In this document: positions 1 to 6,240 of the stretch, in pieces
Layout of the letters: each line of letters begins with the position of its first letter
How positions within the stretch are numbered: position 1 is the stretch's first letter
Origin: Lachnospiraceae bacterium
GTDB lineage: Bacteria > Bacillota_A > Clostridia > Lachnospirales > Lachnospiraceae
Assembly (NCBI GenBank): GCA_024684065.1
Contig: JAIKXO010000040.1
Location: forward strand, 1-12,125
DNA length: 12,125 nucleotides
Direction: 5' to 3'
The notes under the pieces: generated by a model
Seen by the model: the letters and a program-made list of their open reading frames with translations, nothing else
Told to the model about the DNA's origin: nothing
The model's database searches: none
Position numbers and translations under genes: made by a program

Positions 1-1
1 A

Positions 2-310
2 TACCAACCGGTAACTTGTGATTACGTCATAGATGAACTGCATCGAAAGTTTCGCGAGAAATGGCCTGACCGGATAACTGAGTTGGATGCTTTTTTATAC
101 GCTTCACTATCTGTTATAGATGTCGTTAAAACTCCCGAGGCAGTAGTAGAGGATGAAAACCTTATTCGTGATGAAAAGGATCGCCCTATACTACGCGCCG
201 CTCTTGATGCAGGTGCTGATCTTTTCCTTACCGGAGACAAGGACTTCTTGGAATCATCAGTTACAGATCCACGAATAATCAGCGTTTCTGATTTTCTTAT
301 GATGCAGTAA
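2..310 (+). CDS. PIN-domain protein (putative VapC-like toxin), 5' truncated by window edge
   Basis: An open frame enters from the left edge and runs 102 codons to TAA at 308-310. It is the C-terminal two thirds or so of a PIN-family protein, a group of Mg-dependent ribonucleases often acting as toxins of toxin-antitoxin pairs. The visible part starts with a helix containing IDELHRKF, where Glu12 of the fragment fits the second PIN acidic residue. Later come KDRPIL (Asp60) and LTGDKDFL (Asp79, Asp81), the usual late acidic cluster of this family. The first catalytic Asp would lie outside the window. The TTG at 83 is not the start, because the PIN sequence continues upstream of it. It is convergent with the tRNA-Pro gene and is the only plus-strand gene here. 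Any antitoxin partner would be upstream and unseen, so the toxin role is inferred from family only. Confidence 0.8.
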   Translation, partial: YQPVTCDYVIDELHRKFREKWPDRITELDAFLYASLSVIDVVKTPEAVVEDENLIRDEKDRPILRAALDAGADLFLTGDKDFLESSVTDPRIISVSDFLMMQ

Positions 311-353
311 ACATGAAGAACAATGTACCGCGAATGAATTAGATGAAATAAAG

Positions 354-378
354 AAAGGGCTGCTCAGAACAGCCCTTT
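354..378 (-). terminator. Rho-independent terminator, possibly bidirectional
   Basis: A perfect 9-bp stem, AAAGGGCTG (354-362) with CAGCCCTTT (370-378), encloses a 7-base loop. Read on the minus strand it is followed by TCTTTATTTC, a fair U-rich tail, so it mainly backs up termination downstream of tRNA-Pro. On the plus strand it lies 43 bases after the PIN-gene stop but has only a short T run, so its use for that gene is uncertain. Confidence 0.7.
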
Positions 379-401
379 AAACATTATGGGGTAAAAATCA
401 A

Positions 402-423
402 GGGCTTCCGAACCCGGAAGCCC
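402..423 (-). terminator. Rho-independent terminator of tRNA-Pro
   Basis: A perfect 9-bp stem, GGGCTTCCG (402-410) with CGGAAGCCC (415-423), has a 4-base loop. On the minus strand it is followed by TTGATTTTTA. It lies 14 bases beyond the tRNA discriminator base, as expected for the end of a tRNA transcript. The plus strand has no U tract after it. Confidence 0.85.
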
Positions 424-437
424 CTGAAAACAACATA

Positions 438-511
438 TCGGCGTGACAGGATTCGAACCTGCGGCCTCAGCGTCCCGAACGCTGCGCTCTACCAAACTGA
501 GCCACACGCCG
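438..511 (-). tRNA. tRNA-Pro (anticodon CGG)
   Basis: The minus strand folds as a complete cloverleaf. The acceptor CGGCGTG pairs with CACGCCG, giving the C1-G72 pair typical of bacterial tRNA-Pro, with A73 at 438. The D arm is GCTC/GAGC, the anticodon stem CAGCG/CGCTG encloses loop TTCGGGA (anticodon CGG, reading CCG), and the T arm contains TTCGAAT. CCA is not encoded, so it must be added after transcription. The gene has its own consensus-like promoter upstream and two terminators downstream. It is the only RNA gene visible in the window. Confidence 0.97.
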
Positions 512-513
512 TC

Positions 514-539
514 GTCACAGGATAATATTTTCCTGCGAC
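514..539 (-). other. Hairpin in the 5' leader of pre-tRNA-Pro
   Basis: Positions 514-522 pair with 531-539 around an 8-base AT-rich loop. In the minus-strand RNA this gives a 9-bp stem with one G-U pair. It lies between the predicted transcription start (about 539-540) and the mature tRNA 5' end at 511, so it would occupy almost the whole leader removed by RNase P. A role in leader stability or processing is inference. Confidence 0.55.
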
Positions 540-545
540 TTTCCC

Positions 546-574
546 ATTATAGAGTAATTTTACTTCGATGTCCA
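546..574 (-). promoter_or_regulatory. Sigma-A-type promoter of tRNA-Pro, inside the end of the upstream gene
   Basis: On the minus strand there is TGGACA (569-574), 5 of 6 matching TTGACA, then a 17-base spacer, then a perfect TATAAT (546-551). The start would be about 539-540, about 28 bases before the mature tRNA. The -35 box overlaps Trp and Thr codons near the 3' end of the surface-protein gene, whose stop is at 560-562, so coding and promoter sequence share bases. Confidence 0.8.
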
Positions 575-2482
575 GTATAAATCTGAACTGATATTATAAT
601 AATATCTGTTATCGGGATAAATAACACCGTTTCTTAAAGTCAGGGCATCCCAGATGACCCCGGCGTGAGCGGCCGGAACGTTTATGGATGCCTGGAGGCC
701 ATCGGAAGAATAAACCTTTGCATAAGCACCGGAGCCTGACATGCTGTAGGACATCGTATTGCCAGAGGTGCAGCTTATATAATCCGAAACGTAAAGCTTA
801 TACGGCTCATTTCCAATGTTTTCAAGCGCAAAGCATTCAGTCATCACGGAACCGATGCTGTCAACGGGCGATCTGAGTATTGTCCTTCCGTATTCCCCGA
901 TCATCCTGCAGTCAAGATCATAGGGCGTCGCCTCCCAGTATACGAAGGCAAGATATTTTCCTTCCTCTATCTCCGGCACTGCATAGCCCATTGCCGACTG
1001 GTGATTTTGCTTTACGATTATATTAAAGTAGCTGGTCTCATAGCCTTCCTTGTCAACTCCGGCAGTATACATTCCCGAACTTAACGGAAGATTTATGGAT
1101 CCCGCGCTGTCAAGCTTTCCGGAAGCAAAAATCTCTCCGTCCAGATTATTGACGCCCCTGCGGAGCTTAATATCAGCCTCATCTATGATCTTGCTGTTGG
1201 ATATCGCATCCCTTACTATCAAATGCACATCATAGGCGGCAGACTGGTTATTCTGATATCCCATATAGACCGTATCCGCATAGTAATCTCCGGAACCTGA
1301 CGGTAACTTGATATTATAGATGCTTTCACCCGAAAGCGAATCCTTTTCCATCGAAAGCTTATAAGGATTGTCAGACGGCTCGACCGTAAAGCTGTAATGC
1401 CCGTCCCCGTCCGTATTCGTCCTCTTGTCCTTTTTTCCGCCGGACAGGGTCACCTTTACACCGACCAAAGGCATGTCAAATTCATCCTGCACATACCCCT
1501 GTATCGTAATCGATTCTTTGGTATTCAGATAAGCATAATATGAGATATAGGCGCCGTTTACAATGCTCTTTTCAAGATAATCATACTGCTCTTTCGTACC
1601 GCTGCTGTATTTTGAAATATCCGAAGCCTTATATGAGGTAGATACATCCCCTTCGGTATAAATATATCTGACAAGCGTATCATCCGTTATATAATAGCGT
1701 GATTTTACTGATGAAGAATTAAGTTCAACGGGCAATATAACTATCTGGTCATAAACGGACGCATAATTCAGCTTTCCTTCTTTGTCAAAATAATAATCCG
1801 TTATCTCATAATAATCCCCGCAATCCTCGATATAAGAAAGCTTTGCCGGTTTTTGGGTATCAGGATAAGAATATACCTCATATTCGATATCCTTGTCATC
1901 CTGGGATTTAAGCTTCCTCCGGGATATGGGGAAAGTATTTATGGGCGCGTCCTTGGGAGACTCCAGATTCTCTATCTTTGCAAAAACCCTGTCTTCCCAG
2001 GTAAGGCTCCCGTTTCTCTTTCCGGGCTTAAAATATTCAACGGTATAATCAACCCTCTTGCTCCGACTTAAGAATTTCGAAACATCGACAGATTCCCCGG
2101 TTTCAGCCGGGGTATCCCCGGAAGAAGTTTTTTCCAAAGAAGCTGTTTTGTTCCCGGAAGAGGTTTCTCCCTGCGCAGAGGCTTTCTCATCAGATGCTTT
2201 TTTATCTGATGCGGATTGGGAAGAAGTGGTCTCCTGAACTGTTTTCTCTGACTTATCAGAAGGCGCAGCGGTAACTTCAGAAGTTTCCTTCTTTACGGTT
2301 TCGCCCTGTGCCAGGGCTTCTTTTTTCTCCTTTTCATATTCCCAGGCCGCAAGCTCCTGCGCCTTTGTTTCCTGTCTGGTGAAAACAGTTCTCACGAGGA
2401 AATAAGCGCCGGATGCGATGGCGATGAATACGATCAATGCAATTATTACGGATATTACCGGATTGCTTTTTTTATTGTCCAT
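560..2482 (-). CDS. Membrane-anchored surface protein with carboxypeptidase-regulatory-like repeats
   Basis: A 640-residue protein of unknown function. Residues about 9-30 form one hydrophobic membrane segment after a short Lys-containing N terminus, so the rest is probably extracellular. Residues about 36-66 are charged and helix-prone. About 67-133 is a low-complexity Ser/Thr/Glu/Lys/Ala linker, probably a wall-spanning stalk. Residues about 140-320 are rich in Tyr and Asp and not recognised. About 325-405 looks like a CarboxypepD_reg/Ig-like beta sandwich (IQGYVQDEFDMPLVGVKVTL, then TDGDGHYSF); about 416-492 is a second, more divergent copy. The C terminus contains FVYWEATPYDLDCRM (513-527), which recalls the W-D-DLDL core of DUF2135/YfaP-type domains; this is a weak resemblance. 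There is no LPXTG motif. No Shine-Dalgarno precedes the ATG. No terminator follows before the tRNA promoter, so transcripts probably read into tRNA-Pro. Adhesion or glycan binding would be a guess. Confidence 0.85.
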   Translation of the reverse strand: MDNKKSNPVISVIIALIVFIAIASGAYFLVRTVFTRQETKAQELAAWEYEKEKKEALAQGETVKKETSEVTAAPSDKSEKTVQETTSSQSASDKKASDEKASAQGETSSGNKTASLEKTSSGDTPAETGESVDVSKFLSRSKRVDYTVEYFKPGKRNGSLTWEDRVFAKIENLESPKDAPINTFPISRRKLKSQDDKDIEYEVYSYPDTQKPAKLSYIEDCGDYYEITDYYFDKEGKLNYASVYDQIVILPVELNSSSVKSRYYITDDTLVRYIYTEGDVSTSYKASDISKYSSGTKEQYDYLEKSIVNGAYISYYAYLNTKESITIQGYVQDEFDMPLVGVKVTLSGGKKDKRTNTDGDGHYSFTVEPSDNPYKLSMEKDSLSGESIYNIKLPSGSGDYYADTVYMGYQNNQSAAYDVHLIVRDAISNSKIIDEADIKLRRGVNNLDGEIFASGKLDSAGSINLPLSSGMYTAGVDKEGYETSYFNIIVKQNHQSAMGYAVPEIEEGKYLAFVYWEATPYDLDCRMIGEYGRTILRSPVDSIGSVMTECFALENIGNEPYKLYVSDYISCTSGNTMSYSMSGSGAYAKVYSSDGLQASINVPAAHAGVIWDALTLRNGVIYPDNRYYYNISSDLYWTSK

Positions 2483-2489
2483 AATGATA

Positions 2490-2519
2490 ATTATAAATAA
2501 TTACGCCAGATTATTTTAA
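2490..2519 (-). promoter_or_regulatory. Putative promoter of the surface-protein gene, possibly giving a leaderless mRNA
   Basis: A perfect TATAAT on the minus strand (2490-2495) ends only 7 bases before the ATG at 2482. With an 18-base spacer, TTAAAA (2514-2519) matches 4 of 6 bases of TTGACA. If used, transcription would begin at or next to the start codon. That agrees with the lack of any Shine-Dalgarno. The region is AT-rich, so chance occurrence is a real alternative. Confidence 0.4.
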
Positions 2520-2560
2520 AAAGCCTGTCAGCAAACATATTTCACCGCGTTTGTATGACA
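2520..2560 (-). terminator. Probable terminator of galM
   Basis: On the minus strand a two-part stem forms: TGTCA (2526-2530) with TGACA (2556-2560), and CAAAC (2532-2536) with GTTTG (2549-2553), separated by a small internal loop. It is followed in the minus direction by GGCTTTTTAAAA. It lies between the galM stop and the surface-protein start and separates the two transcription units. The interrupted stem lowers confidence. Confidence 0.5.
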
Positions 2561-2579
2561 ATAGGGAAAATTCCGGGCT

Positions 2580-3623
2580 TTATTCAAATCTGTATACGGT
2601 AGTTGTCTTATAAGGCTTGTCTGCCTCTATAACGGGCTTTTTAAAGCCTTCCTGATTAATACTGTTCGGGAAAAACTGGGTCTCAAGGCAGAATGCCGTG
2701 CGCTTTCCGTATTTTACCCCATCCTTACCGGTAAGAGGGCTTATAGCGTTTCCCGCATAAAACTGGATCCCGGGAAGATCGGTAAGCACTTTCATCGTCC
2801 TGCCCGCACAGCTTACAGAAGCTGCTTCTCTTATCGTTCCGTCATAACCGTCTATCACAAAATTATGATCATAGCCGTTTACAAGCTTAAGCTGCTCAAC
2901 ATCGGCATCGATATCCTGTCCTATTTTCCTGCCTCCGGTAAAATCGAAAACGGTTCCCGAAACAGGGGCAAGCTCTCCCGTAGGGATAGCGCCGTTTACG
3001 ACCGGTGTATATTTCGAAGCATGCAGGCAGAGCACCGTGTCATATATTTTATCACTGGAAGCATCATGTCCGGCAAGATTGAAATATGTATGGTTCGTGG
3101 GATTAAATACGGTTTTCTTATCGCTTAAGGCTTCATATTCTATTTTTAATTCATTTGAATCCGTCAGGCTGTAGCTTACCTTTACATCCATATTTCCCGG
3201 AAAACCGTTTTCCATATCCGGTGAGCTGTAAGTAAGCTCGACCTTGTTTTCATCATCAACAGTCTTTGCATCCCACAGCTTTTTATGGAAGCCGTTTTCA
3301 TAATCCGAATGCAGATTATTTCCATTATCGTTTACGGCAAGTTTATATTCAGTCCCGTCAATGGAAAAGCTCGCATTTGCTATCCTGTTGGCGCTTCTTC
3401 CTATACAGGCCCCGAAAAAACACGGATTTTCAAAATAATCCTCGACCTTGTCAAACCCATGAACTATATCCTTTGTTTCGCCCTTATCATCGGGAACGAT
3501 AAGACTTACGATATTTGCCCCGAAATCCGTGATCGAAACCTTCATCTTCCCGTTATCTATCGTATACAGGCTTACGTCTTTTCCATCCTTTGTTTTTCCG
3601 AATCCGTTCTTTGTAACTGACAT
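2580..3623 (-). CDS. galM: Galactose mutarotase (aldose 1-epimerase)
   Basis: A 347-residue cytosolic enzyme interconverting alpha and beta anomers of galactose or glucose, the first step of the Leloir pathway. Family marks are CIGRSANRI (73-81), NNLH (His105), NPTNHTYFNLAGH with His178, YDHNF with Asp252, and FCLETQFFPNS with Glu314. These fit the two His, Asp and catalytic Glu of characterised mutarotases. The length is normal. The start is ATG at 3623: AAGGGGG (3631-3637) lies 7 bases upstream. An in-frame ATG 14 codons earlier adds a non-conserved stretch over that ribosome site and was rejected. It lies 51 bases after recR with no terminator between, so it may be co-transcribed. No galK or galT is present in the window. 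Confidence 0.95.
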   Translation of the reverse strand: MSVTKNGFGKTKDGKDVSLYTIDNGKMKVSITDFGANIVSLIVPDDKGETKDIVHGFDKVEDYFENPCFFGACIGRSANRIANASFSIDGTEYKLAVNDNGNNLHSDYENGFHKKLWDAKTVDDENKVELTYSSPDMENGFPGNMDVKVSYSLTDSNELKIEYEALSDKKTVFNPTNHTYFNLAGHDASSDKIYDTVLCLHASKYTPVVNGAIPTGELAPVSGTVFDFTGGRKIGQDIDADVEQLKLVNGYDHNFVIDGYDGTIREAASVSCAGRTMKVLTDLPGIQFYAGNAISPLTGKDGVKYGKRTAFCLETQFFPNSINQEGFKKPVIEADKPYKTTTVYRFE

Positions 3624-3674
3624 CTTTTTTCCCCCTTCTTTGAATAAAAATAAATAATGACTCACACCCCCGGA

Positions 3675-4271
3675 TCACAGCTCAACTCTCGCATCAAGCG
3701 CCCTCGCAAGCGTTACCTCATCGATGTATTCAAGCTCACCTCCCACAGGCACTCCGCTCGCTATCCTTGTTACCCTGATCTCGGTAGGTTTTATGAGCTT
3801 GCTGATATACATGGCCGTTGTTTCGCCTTCAATGCTTGAATTCGTGGCAATGATCACCTCATCCACATCATGCTGAAGACGCTTCAACAGCTCGGAAAGC
3901 CTGATATCATTAGGGCCTATGCCGAGGCTCGGGTTGATCGCGCCGTGAAGAACATGATAAACCCCTTCATACCTTCCGGTCTTTTCATAGGCAGTCATGT
4001 CCCTGGTATTCTCAACGATCATTATCTGCTTATGATTCCTCGAAGGATTTTTGCATATCGGACAAAGCTCATCGTCGGTCAGTGTAAAGCATTCCGTACA
4101 GTATTTTACATTGGTCCTTGCATCCACCATGGCTCCCGCAAGCTTCTTCACGTTTTCAACAGGCATATTGATAATATGAAAAGCAAGCCTCTGGGCTGTC
4201 TTGTTGCCTATGCCCGGAAGTACGGAAAGCTCAGATATAAGCCGGTTGATATAGCCGCTGTAAAGATCCAT
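3675..4271 (-). CDS. recR: Recombination mediator RecR
   Basis: A 198-residue protein of normal family length. RecR acts with RecO (and RecF) to load RecA on SSB-coated single-stranded DNA. Visible parts in order: the helix-hairpin-helix with LPGIGNKTAQRLAF (18-31), a C4 zinc site (Cys58, Cys61, Cys70, Cys73), then a Toprim domain starting IMIVENTRDMTAYE and continuing through YHVLHGAINP. The C-terminal region has the family ending with RIASGVPVGGELEYID. Its ATG overlaps the stop of the ybaB-like gene by one base (TGATG), and GGTGG lies just upstream, so the two are translationally coupled. Confidence 0.98.
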   Translation of the reverse strand: MDLYSGYINRLISELSVLPGIGNKTAQRLAFHIINMPVENVKKLAGAMVDARTNVKYCTECFTLTDDELCPICKNPSRNHKQIMIVENTRDMTAYEKTGRYEGVYHVLHGAINPSLGIGPNDIRLSELLKRLQHDVDEVIIATNSSIEGETTAMYISKLIKPTEIRVTRIASGVPVGGELEYIDEVTLARALDARVEL

Positions 4272-4615
4272 CAGAAACCACCAAGACCAAGGCCGCCCGT
4301 GAGCTTGCCCATAGCAGCGGAGGATGCCTCCTCAACCTTTGCTATAGCCTCATTGACCGCAGCCATGATAAGATCTTCCAACATCTCCACATCATCCGGA
4401 TCGACCGCGTCCTTGTCAAGCTTTACCTTTGTGATCTCCTTTTTACCCGTAATTGTTATCTCAATAGCCCCGCCTCCTGAAGAAACCGTATATTCCTTTT
4501 CTTCAAGCTCCTTCTGGCTCTCTTCCATCTGACGCTGCATCTTCTGAGCCTGTTTCATCAGGTTATTCATATTTCCCATTCCCATGCCGCCGGGAAAACC
4601 GCCTCTTTTTGCCAT
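4271..4615 (-). CDS. ybaB: YbaB/EbfC-family nucleoid-associated protein
   Basis: A 114-residue DNA-binding protein. The N terminus is rich in Gly and Met, followed by a Gln/Lys/Glu helix (about 18-41), a beta section with SGGGAIEITITGKKEI (45-60) and LDKDAVDP, a second helix (about 76-103) and a Gly-rich tail. This is the standard YbaB layout, and the dnaX-ybaB-recR order is conserved in many bacteria. The start is ATG at 4615. A strong AGGAGG lies within the final codons of dnaX, 11 bases upstream, and only three bases (TAA) separate the dnaX stop from this ATG. Family members dimerise and bind DNA broadly; the exact role here is unknown. Confidence 0.95.
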   Translation of the reverse strand: MAKRGGFPGGMGMGNMNNLMKQAQKMQRQMEESQKELEEKEYTVSSGGGAIEITITGKKEITKVKLDKDAVDPDDVEMLEDLIMAAVNEAIAKVEEASSAAMGKLTGGLGLGGF

Positions 4616-4618
4616 TTA

Positions 4619-6217
4619 TTATGTATCCTCCTCTTCTATCTCCATATCTATTCCGGTTATGGTGTTAAGCTCCGTATATTTCACCTGCTTTAACGGCTCA
4701 TTGTATATAGCTTTGATCTCAAAATCAATATGGGTTCCGATGACCTTTATTATCGCATTATCAAGATCCTTCTGATAGACCTCGTCACTGAGATAATCGG
4801 CTATATTCTCATCCTTAGGTATTATAAGCAGCTTGTCTTTCTGTTCGGCGGACCATACCGATCCGTTCAGCATATGCTTGAGCATATTTGTCACATTTGA
4901 AATTATCTCAGCTCTTTTTTTGCTCGCGAGCAGTATGTTTTCCTCTATGTTTTCGGGAAGCGCTATCTTTTCCGTCCTGACGGCTTTTTCCCTCTTTTCG
5001 ACAGTTATCTCCGAAGCTCTTGCAGGATTATTTTTTATTTCATTCAAAGCTTCGGTAAGCTTATCTATCTCTTCCTCAAGTATCCTTACCCTTTCGACTA
5101 CAGAGGAATAATCCGTCTCCATGCTCGGCTTGCAGAGCTTTATAACGGTGATCTCAATAAGTACGCGTTTCTGGGAGGAATACTTTATATCCCTTATCAG
5201 ATCGGAAAAGATCCTTATATACCGCATTATTGTTTCCTGATCCAGAAATCCGGCCTCTTCCTTAAGCCTCTTAAGATTTTCGGAGGAAACATCCAGGATC
5301 TCTTCTATATCGTTTTTATCAGAGGTCTTTACAAACAGCAGATTTCTTAAATACCAGGTAAGATCGATAATAAACTGCGTAAGCTCCCTTCCCTGCAAAA
5401 CGATCTCATCGAGAAGCTCTATGGCGGAATTAAGGTCCGAGGTCATCACGTCTCTTACAAACTCGCTGAATACAACGGTATCCACGGCGCCAAGAACCTC
5501 CAGAGCCTTTTCATAGGTAAGCTCTTCCCCGTAATAAAAGGCATTGCACTGGTCAAACAGGCTTATCGCATCCCTGAGCGCCCCGTCCGAAACCCTCGCG
5601 ATGTATCTTAAGGCCTTATCCTCGGCGTTTATGTTTTCGCCTTCCATAAGCTCTTTAAGCCTTTCAACTATGATATCAGATGAGATACGCCTGAAATCAT
5701 ATCTCTGGCATCTTGAAAGGATGGTCACGGGGATCGTCTGAACCTCAGTCGTCGCTAATATGAAAATTACATATTCGGGAGGCTCTTCAAGAGTTTTCAG
5801 CAAAGCATTAAAGGCTCCCGGCGACAGCATATGGGCCTCATCTATGATATATACCTTATATTTTCCGGAAGCCGGGGAATAAACGACATCGTCCCTTATA
5901 TTTCTTACATTGTCGACGCCGTTATTTGAAGCCGCATCGATCTCGAACACATTCATGCTCGAGCCGTCGGCTATCGTTCTGCACATACTGCATTTAAGGC
6001 ACGGGCTTCCGTTTACGGGATTTTCGCAGTTGACGGATTTCGCGAATATCTTGGCAACCGTGGTCTTTCCCGTTCCTCTGGTGCCGACAAAAAGATAAGC
6101 ATGCCCTATCCGCCCTGATATTATTTGATTTTTCAGTGTTTTTACAATAGCGTCCTGGCCCTTGACATCTTCAAAGCGCTCAGGACGCCATTTTCTATAC
6201 AAAGCAGTGTAAGACAT
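4619..6217 (-). CDS. dnaX: DNA polymerase III subunit gamma/tau
   Basis: A 532-residue clamp-loader ATPase. It begins with the invariant-type YTALYRKWRPERFEDVKGQ. Walker A is GTRGTGKTT (45-53). A zinc module has Cys64, Cys73, Cys76 and Cys79. Walker B is DEAH (126-129), and sensor 1 with the SRC motif runs through LATTEVQ to SRC (168-170). Domain III ends near residue 373. A charged linker follows from about 374, then a C-terminal domain about 425-520 of the clostridial tau type, and an acidic end. The start lies 23 bases after the pfkA stop, with no recognisable Shine-Dalgarno, so initiation may depend on coupling to pfkA. The downstream partners are ybaB and recR. A possible internal -1 frameshift site is listed separately. 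Confidence 0.98.
   Translation of the reverse strand: MSYTALYRKWRPERFEDVKGQDAIVKTLKNQIISGRIGHAYLFVGTRGTGKTTVAKIFAKSVNCENPVNGSPCLKCSMCRTIADGSSMNVFEIDAASNNGVDNVRNIRDDVVYSPASGKYKVYIIDEAHMLSPGAFNALLKTLEEPPEYVIFILATTEVQTIPVTILSRCQRYDFRRISSDIIVERLKELMEGENINAEDKALRYIARVSDGALRDAISLFDQCNAFYYGEELTYEKALEVLGAVDTVVFSEFVRDVMTSDLNSAIELLDEIVLQGRELTQFIIDLTWYLRNLLFVKTSDKNDIEEILDVSSENLKRLKEEAGFLDQETIMRYIRIFSDLIRDIKYSSQKRVLIEITVIKLCKPSMETDYSSVVERVRILEEEIDKLTEALNEIKNNPARASEITVEKREKAVRTEKIALPENIEENILLASKKRAEIISNVTNMLKHMLNGSVWSAEQKDKLLIIPKDENIADYLSDEVYQKDLDNAIIKVIGTHIDFEIKAIYNEPLKQVKYTELNTITGIDMEIEEEDT
5011..5055 (-). other. Possible -1 frameshift site with flanking inverted repeat in dnaX
   Basis: On the minus strand the dnaX codons ATA AAA AAT contain the heptamer A AAA AAT (5030-5036) in slip-compatible phase. 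A one-base backward slip puts TAA (5028-5030) as the very next codon, giving a product of about 396 residues that ends just after clamp-loader domain III. Perfect 8-bp arms, CCGAAGCT and AGCTTCGG on either strand (5011-5018 and 5048-5055), bracket the site with a 29-base loop. The final T makes the heptamer weaker than the E. coli A AAA AAG. No Shine-Dalgarno-like stimulator is obvious upstream. Confidence 0.3.
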
Positions 6218-6240
6218 ATATTTTTATGGATAAGATCCGT

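Noticed and set aside
3624..3665. N-terminally extended galM start at 3665
   Set aside because: The extra 14 residues are not family-like and the extension would cover the clear AAGGGGG ribosome site serving the ATG at 3623.
3901..3915. Further GATATCA occurrences in recR (about 3902) and dnaX (about 5671) as extra repeat copies
   Set aside because: Only the short palindrome matches; the flanks lack the GC-rich core of the 72-bp element and are coding.
3870..4532. 220-codon plus-strand open frame across recR and the ybaB-like gene
   Set aside because: It crosses two well-supported genes on the other strand, shows no domain and has low-complexity sequence typical of shadow frames.
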